Origin: Linnemannia elongata
Lineage: Eukaryota; Mortierellomycota; Mortierellomycetes; Mortierellales; Mortierellaceae
Length of the DNA stretch: 64,000 nucleotides
Assembly (NCBI GenBank): GCA_036320915.1
Contig: JAXBDG010000017.1
Span: 1,178,001-1,242,000, forward strand
Direction: 5' to 3'
Shown here: in pieces, positions 60,274-64,000 of the stretch
Layout of the letters: the number at the start of each line of letters is the position of its first letter
Position numbering within the stretch: position 1 is the first letter of the stretch
Program-made: the position numbers and the translations under genes
Notes under the pieces: generated by a model
Seen by the model: only the letters and a program-made list of their open reading frames with translations
The model's database searches: none
Told to the model about the DNA's origin: nothing

Positions 60274-60850
60274 AGAAGAGAGGGGAGAAGCTAGGTTCTA
60301 TACTTTCTTGATGAAGTAGAACGAACTTTTGACGCGTCTCATTTTATCCGAAACACGAGTTGATCTCGTGTTTGTTCAACAACAAACCCTCATTATTATT
60401 ACTACCGCCGTCGGAAGCACAACATGTAAATTACCTCCTCTCGTGTTCTCCGTTTGATGACCTTAATAAACACATTCTTTAATGCACGTTTTGTCGATCC
60501 TTGGTTTTTTAATGCTTGCTGGTGAATGATAATTCTTTATTTCGTGGGTGTGGGTGTGTGGTATGCAAGGGGTTCGTGAGGCCATCGCGGAAAATAATAA
60601 ATGAGCGTCGGTCGTTGTTGGTATGTAGGCCGAAGAGAAAAAGGCGAGTTGGATCGAGTGAGGGTTGGAGATAAGAGCATCCTGCAATAATAGCGACAGG
60701 ACAGATGGGTTTGAGCAAAATTGGCGTAGGCGAGGTTTGCTGAGCCATTGCCGTCCATGAATAAATACAAAAGCAAATGGTCCATCCCGTAAAAACGAAA
60801 ATGTTCCTTCCACAATGTCCAAAGATGCCTGTCATTACGCCTTCTTTCTT
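60274..60850. other. Convergent 3' region between the Kre9-like gene and FIS1
   Basis: Two genes converge here. Only 3' UTR-like A/T-rich sequence is seen, with AATAAA at 60,465. ORFs on the minus strand have no domains. Confidence 0.4.
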
Positions 60851-61846
60851 TTACTTTCTCTTCAAGAGGGAAGTCAGGATAATGGTTCCCACTGCTGCGA
60901 CAGTTCCGACAATAGCCATACCAATATATCCCTCTACAAGTAAGGCAACAAAAAAAAAGTGGTGAATCGGGTTAGAACGGCTATGGCAACGGAAAATCAT
61001 TAGGCGGGAAATAATGATGGTAGGTCGGCAAGAAATGGGGAGAGCTGTGTCTTACCCTTGGCAACGCGATCCTCGATCTCCTGACGAAGGGCGTGCGCTT
61101 GGTGGTTGTTGGGCTCAAACTCGAGGAGGGATTCGTTGAACTTGCGGGCGTCGTTGTAGTTACCGAGCTTGAAGTGTCCAAGTGCCAAGTAGAACAAGCA
61201 CTCACGTCTCCTGTCTGGGACTTCCCGGTAGATATCTATCACGATGTAGCGCATGTATGAGATGTTAGAAAGCGAATTTGTGTTGCACCAGCAGTTTAGA
61301 TATCAATGGGGCGGTTGAATAGCTTTTTAACTGTCGTTGTCGTCTTTATGTCGTCAAAAGCAAGCGTGGTAACTGTTGATCCAGTTGTATATGCTATTCA
61401 AAAGAATCCAAGGCGTAATATTTTCGTCGACTTTTGTCTTGGCACATGCGGATAAAACATAAAAAAATAAAAATAAAAAAAAAAAAAAAGAACATACCAG
61501 TAAGAAGGAGGACACCCTGGGTCTGCTCCCGTCTGTTCTTGCTCTTGATGAGACCCCATGCGTAGTTGAAGCGGGTCTGCTCTGTAACATACTCGCCCTC
61601 GCGAATATACTGCTTCTTCAAAACCTATTGTAGTGTTGATTGAGCAAGTCGGAACCGGGGAGGTTAGTTTTCTCTTTTTTTCATTCGTCTCCATTATTTG
61701 TGCGTTCGTTATTTCTATGTTCCTGGCTGGCGAGAGAACACGTCGGTTCCTTTGCTTCGTTGTGTTTGCTGTGGGTGTGTTACCTCAAGCTGACTGTCGG
61801 AGAGGCAGCTGTCTGCGTCTGCCATGCTGGGAAGGTTGTCGGTCAT
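60851..61846 (-). CDS. FIS1: Mitochondrial fission 1 protein (TPR, tail-anchored)
   Basis: Four minus-strand exons (61784-61846, 61498-61624, 61056-61235, 60851-60933) give 150 aa, matching the usual 150-155 aa. The core has [20 protein letters not shown], then [20 protein letters not shown] and [20 protein letters not shown], the two TPR-like repeats. The C-terminal anchor is [17 protein letters not shown] followed by a basic end (LLKRK), the mitochondrial outer-membrane tail signal. Fis1 recruits the dynamin-type fission machinery to mitochondria and peroxisomes. The gene is head to head with CBP4 across 358 bp. Confidence 0.94.
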
Positions 61847-62204
61847 ACTGGTTTGTGTGTTGTTGTTTGTGTGAATGGGAGGGGTTTGTCGGGAAGGAGT
61901 GAAAGAAGGAAAGTAGAACAAAGGCGAGAAGAGGGTGCACAAAGAAAAGCAGCCGGGTTCCAAAGGTATTTAAAGAAAGGATCATGTGATCCCACGTCAT
62001 TTGCATTTGTTCGAATCGCTGGTTTTTCCCTTTTCCAGCGACCTTCCCGCGAACAACAACGAAGGAGGAAAAAAAAAAAAGATCTCCGAACTCACACCTT
62101 CGACTTCTTATCTCTTTTTCTCCACTATTGCATCGTAACACCACCTTTCGACTCAAACACCAGCAATACTCAACAACAACAGTACACATACAACAATAAT
62201 AACC
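61847..62204. promoter_or_regulatory. Divergent FIS1/CBP4 promoter (358 bp)
   Basis: Both flanking genes encode mitochondrial proteins and start outward from this interval. A GTATTTAAAG element at about 61,967-61,976 could be a TATA-like box for the right-hand gene. The leader before CBP4 is A/C-rich. Confidence 0.4.
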
Positions 62205-62645
62205 ATGGGAAACTACACAAAGGCATTCGGAGTCGGATTCGGAATCGTCGGTGTCGGCTACGCCCTCATGCTCACAACCGTCCCCACAGAGGAAGAACTT
62301 TACGAGGCATGTACTATGAACCTTTGGCTTCTTGGACACATGAACCACACGGGAGGAGACTGAGATCAACCCTGCCACGCATTGTGTCGCAACCCATAAT
62401 CCAGTTAGCACCCCCTCTCACTTTTTAACTAACACGAACTTTTCTCAACTCAATCCTCCCCACGAAACCCTTCTCGTGTACAGAAACTGTCACCAGAACT
62501 GAAGAAGCAGTACCATGAAGTCAAGGCTGACCAAGCACGCCGCCAGGCTTTCTCGGATGTCTTGAGACAGGCAGCCAACGACCCAGAGCCCATGTGGATC
62601 AAGAAGAAGACGCCAGCACCCGTCCCCGAACCCGTCTCCAAGTAA
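62205..62645 (+). CDS. CBP4: Cytochrome bc1 assembly factor CBP4
   Basis: Two exons, 62205-62306 and 62484-62645, give 87 aa. The N-terminus has a hydrophobic membrane segment (GVGFGIVGVGYALML) followed by TTVPTEEELYE. Exon 2 continues KLSPELKKQYHEV and a basic helix (ADQARRQAFSDVLRQ), as in Cbp4. The join requires a GC donor (GAG/GCATGT at 62,307). The nearest GT donor, one codon later, would create a stop. Cbp4 binds newly made cytochrome b with Cbp3-Cbp6 in the inner mitochondrial membrane. The small size makes the family call a little less certain. Confidence 0.8.
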
Positions 62646-63104
62646 ACCAAGAAAGAAGTTTTCTCACGAACACGGACGAAACATCACAACCAAACCATCA
62701 GTGGGACCAATGTTTGGAAACAATCAAGATATCCACTGAGGATGATCGTTGTCCCCGTGTCTTTTTTTTCTCTCTTCCATCAATCACCCCTTGCCCTACG
62801 CACTAAGCACCAACGCTTCTGTATTCTAGTCAACACTTCATAGATCCATATTTTCTCAACAATACTGTCAACACGAAACAACTTTTTTTTTTTAAGCGCG
62901 GTGGGCGAATGAACCCTCTCAATTGAAACCACTGTCGAATTAGCAAGGTTCCGCGACTAATTTTATCTATGTGGAGCAGAGCCTCAAGCTTCCTTTATCC
63001 TGAACACAAAGAACGAAATCTCTTACCTTTTACCCTTCCGCCCATCCTCGCCGCCCTACAACCTTCAACCTTCAGCCCCATTACCCATCCTCCAAGGCAC
63101 ACAA
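62646..63104. other. Intergenic: CBP4 3' end and APH-1 promoter
   Basis: No supported gene. It contains a T-run (62,884-62,894) and a C-rich leader (63,027-63,100). An ORF starting at 62,969 is out of frame with APH-1 and lacks homology. Confidence 0.4.
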
Positions 63105-64000
63105 ATGACTCTCACCACGTTCTTTGGGTGTGCATTCACAGCCTATGGACCATCTTTAGCCATCTTCTTCGGGAGCATCGCGCCCAACGCCCAGCTCGTC
63201 ATTCTCATGGTCTCCAGGTACACACCTTCAGCGATGAGTCCTGGACACTCTCCTGTGCTGAGGGTTCAGTAGGACAAACTTCCAGAGGGAGATACTCAAG
63301 AATAAATCGGAGGACTGACTTGGTTTTGCTTCTTGTTTTCTGTACAATTGGATAGCGCTTTCTTCTGGCTGATATCAGTACTGCTGGCGTCGGCTATATG
63401 GTACATGGCGAGCGATAGTCGGAATACGTTTCCGGTTACTATTATTTATACAGTCTTACTTCAGGAACTCTTTCGATACTTCCTATACTTACTCATCAAG
63501 TAAGTCAAGAACCTCATGGACTGACGGTTATCGCAAACAATGGATCCTCCTGCAATGATAGCACCCTAAACAATTGAACCATTCCTACTTCCTTTAATGT
63601 ACAACCATGGAATAGTCGGGCGGAAAGCGGCCTGAATATGGTCGCGATGCATCCAAAGTCGAAGTTCAACCGGTCAGGATACGCATTCGCCGCAGGACTG
63701 GGATTTGGTTTGATGTTTGGCATCATTTCCTACATCACCCAGCTCGTCAACTCCCTAGGACCTGGAGTCATCATGTGCGAGTCTTGCAAAACCGTCTCCC
63801 TCTACTTTATCTCTGGTAAAACCCATCCCTTCTTCTCTACTCGCCCTTCCTCGCCTATCGCTAGCCAGCCAATTGAATCCTCAAAACTGACTTTATACTC
63901 TTTTTTTTTCAACCGTCTGATATATGTTGGTTAGCGATCACGACGAGCATATTGATTCTGCACCACTGTGCCTGGATGATGATCTCATTCACAGGATTCA
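63105..64000 (+). CDS. APH1: Gamma-secretase subunit APH-1 (partial, runs off the right edge)
   Basis: Four exons are visible: 63105-63217, 63356-63499, 63616-63815 and 63935-64000 (cut by the window end), about 174 codons so far. The start MTLTTFFGCAFTAYGPSLA matches the APH-1 first helix. Exon 2 has SAFFWLISVLLASAIWYMAS and LLQELFRYFLYLLIKRAE once rejoined. Exon 3 has GYAFAAGLGFGLMFGIISYI (a GxxxG-type helix) and NSLGPGVIM. Exon 4 begins AITTSILILHHCAWM, containing one of the conserved membrane histidines. APH-1 is the scaffold of the presenilin protease complex and has seven helices; about five are covered. Ascomycete yeasts lack the complex, so its presence supports an early-diverging fungus. 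Confidence 0.92.

Noticed and set aside
60463..60835. Three overlapping minus ORFs between the Kre9-like gene and FIS1
   Set aside because: Different frames of the same convergent 3' region, no domain, no consistent codon bias.

Overview
The window is nuclear DNA of an early-diverging filamentous fungus. My best guess is Mortierellomycotina or a close Mucoromycota relative. The evidence is: split genes with many short GT-AG introns carrying AG acceptors (mostly TAG) and T-rich intron ends; homopolymer- and pyrimidine-rich intergenic DNA; fungal families (M36 fungalysin, Kre9/Knh1-like cell wall protein, DUF2408, Rcf2, Cbp4); and genes that ascomycete yeasts usually lack (gamma-secretase APH-1, STK19, TMEM230, a RanBP2-finger nucleoporin, a cytochrome b5-fused fumarate reductase). 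Species cannot be fixed from the sequence alone. All exon joins below come from reading splice sites and checking phase by hand. No transcript evidence was available.

Layout. 1.8-4.5 kb: secreted metalloprotease. 5.0-7.2 kb: ribosome-biogenesis helicase Spb4/DDX55. 8.3-11.8 kb: class I alpha-mannosidase (ER N-glycan trimming). 13.6-16.5 kb: flavocytochrome fumarate reductase. 18.5-21.6 kb (minus): FG/zinc-finger nucleoporin. 21.9-22.5 kb (minus): an unusual small protein that looks ADP-ribosyltransferase-like and carries a CCHC knuckle. 23.7-24.6 kb: four-helix membrane protein with a Pro/Gln-rich tandem-repeat ORF behind it. 24.9-29.9 kb: a transposon wreck. It holds two nearly identical ~745-bp LTRs facing each other across 63 bp, a decayed minus-strand Ty3/gypsy pol, a 192-bp LTR-like insertion inside the integrase, and a stray copy of the tail of the UBC6-type gene that lies intact at 50.8-52.8 kb.

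From 30 kb on the region is a dense housekeeping run: MetAP2 (-), a Dabb-barrel protein (-), a mitochondrial-type J protein (+), TMEM230 (-), EAF6 (+), a peroxisomal acyl-CoA dehydrogenase (+), RCF2 (-), STK19-like (+), DUF2408 (-), Rab geranylgeranyltransferase beta (-), RVS167-type BAR-SH3 (+), UBC6/UBE2J (+), a degenerate gene remnant (+), MED7 (+), Kre9-like GPI protein (+), FIS1 (-), CBP4 (+) and the 5' part of APH-1 (+, runs off the right edge).

There is no operon or single pathway. Several genes share broad themes: the secretory pathway and its quality control (GH47 mannosidase, UBC6, Rab prenylation, APH-1), mitochondria (RCF2, FIS1, CBP4, J protein) and transcription (EAF6, MED7, STK19). 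Three genes (EAF6, RVS167, CBP4) read correctly only if they use GC-AG introns. The most unusual items are the inverted-LTR palindrome with its nested insertion and host-gene fragment, the ART-like/zinc-knuckle protein, and the fungal APH-1.
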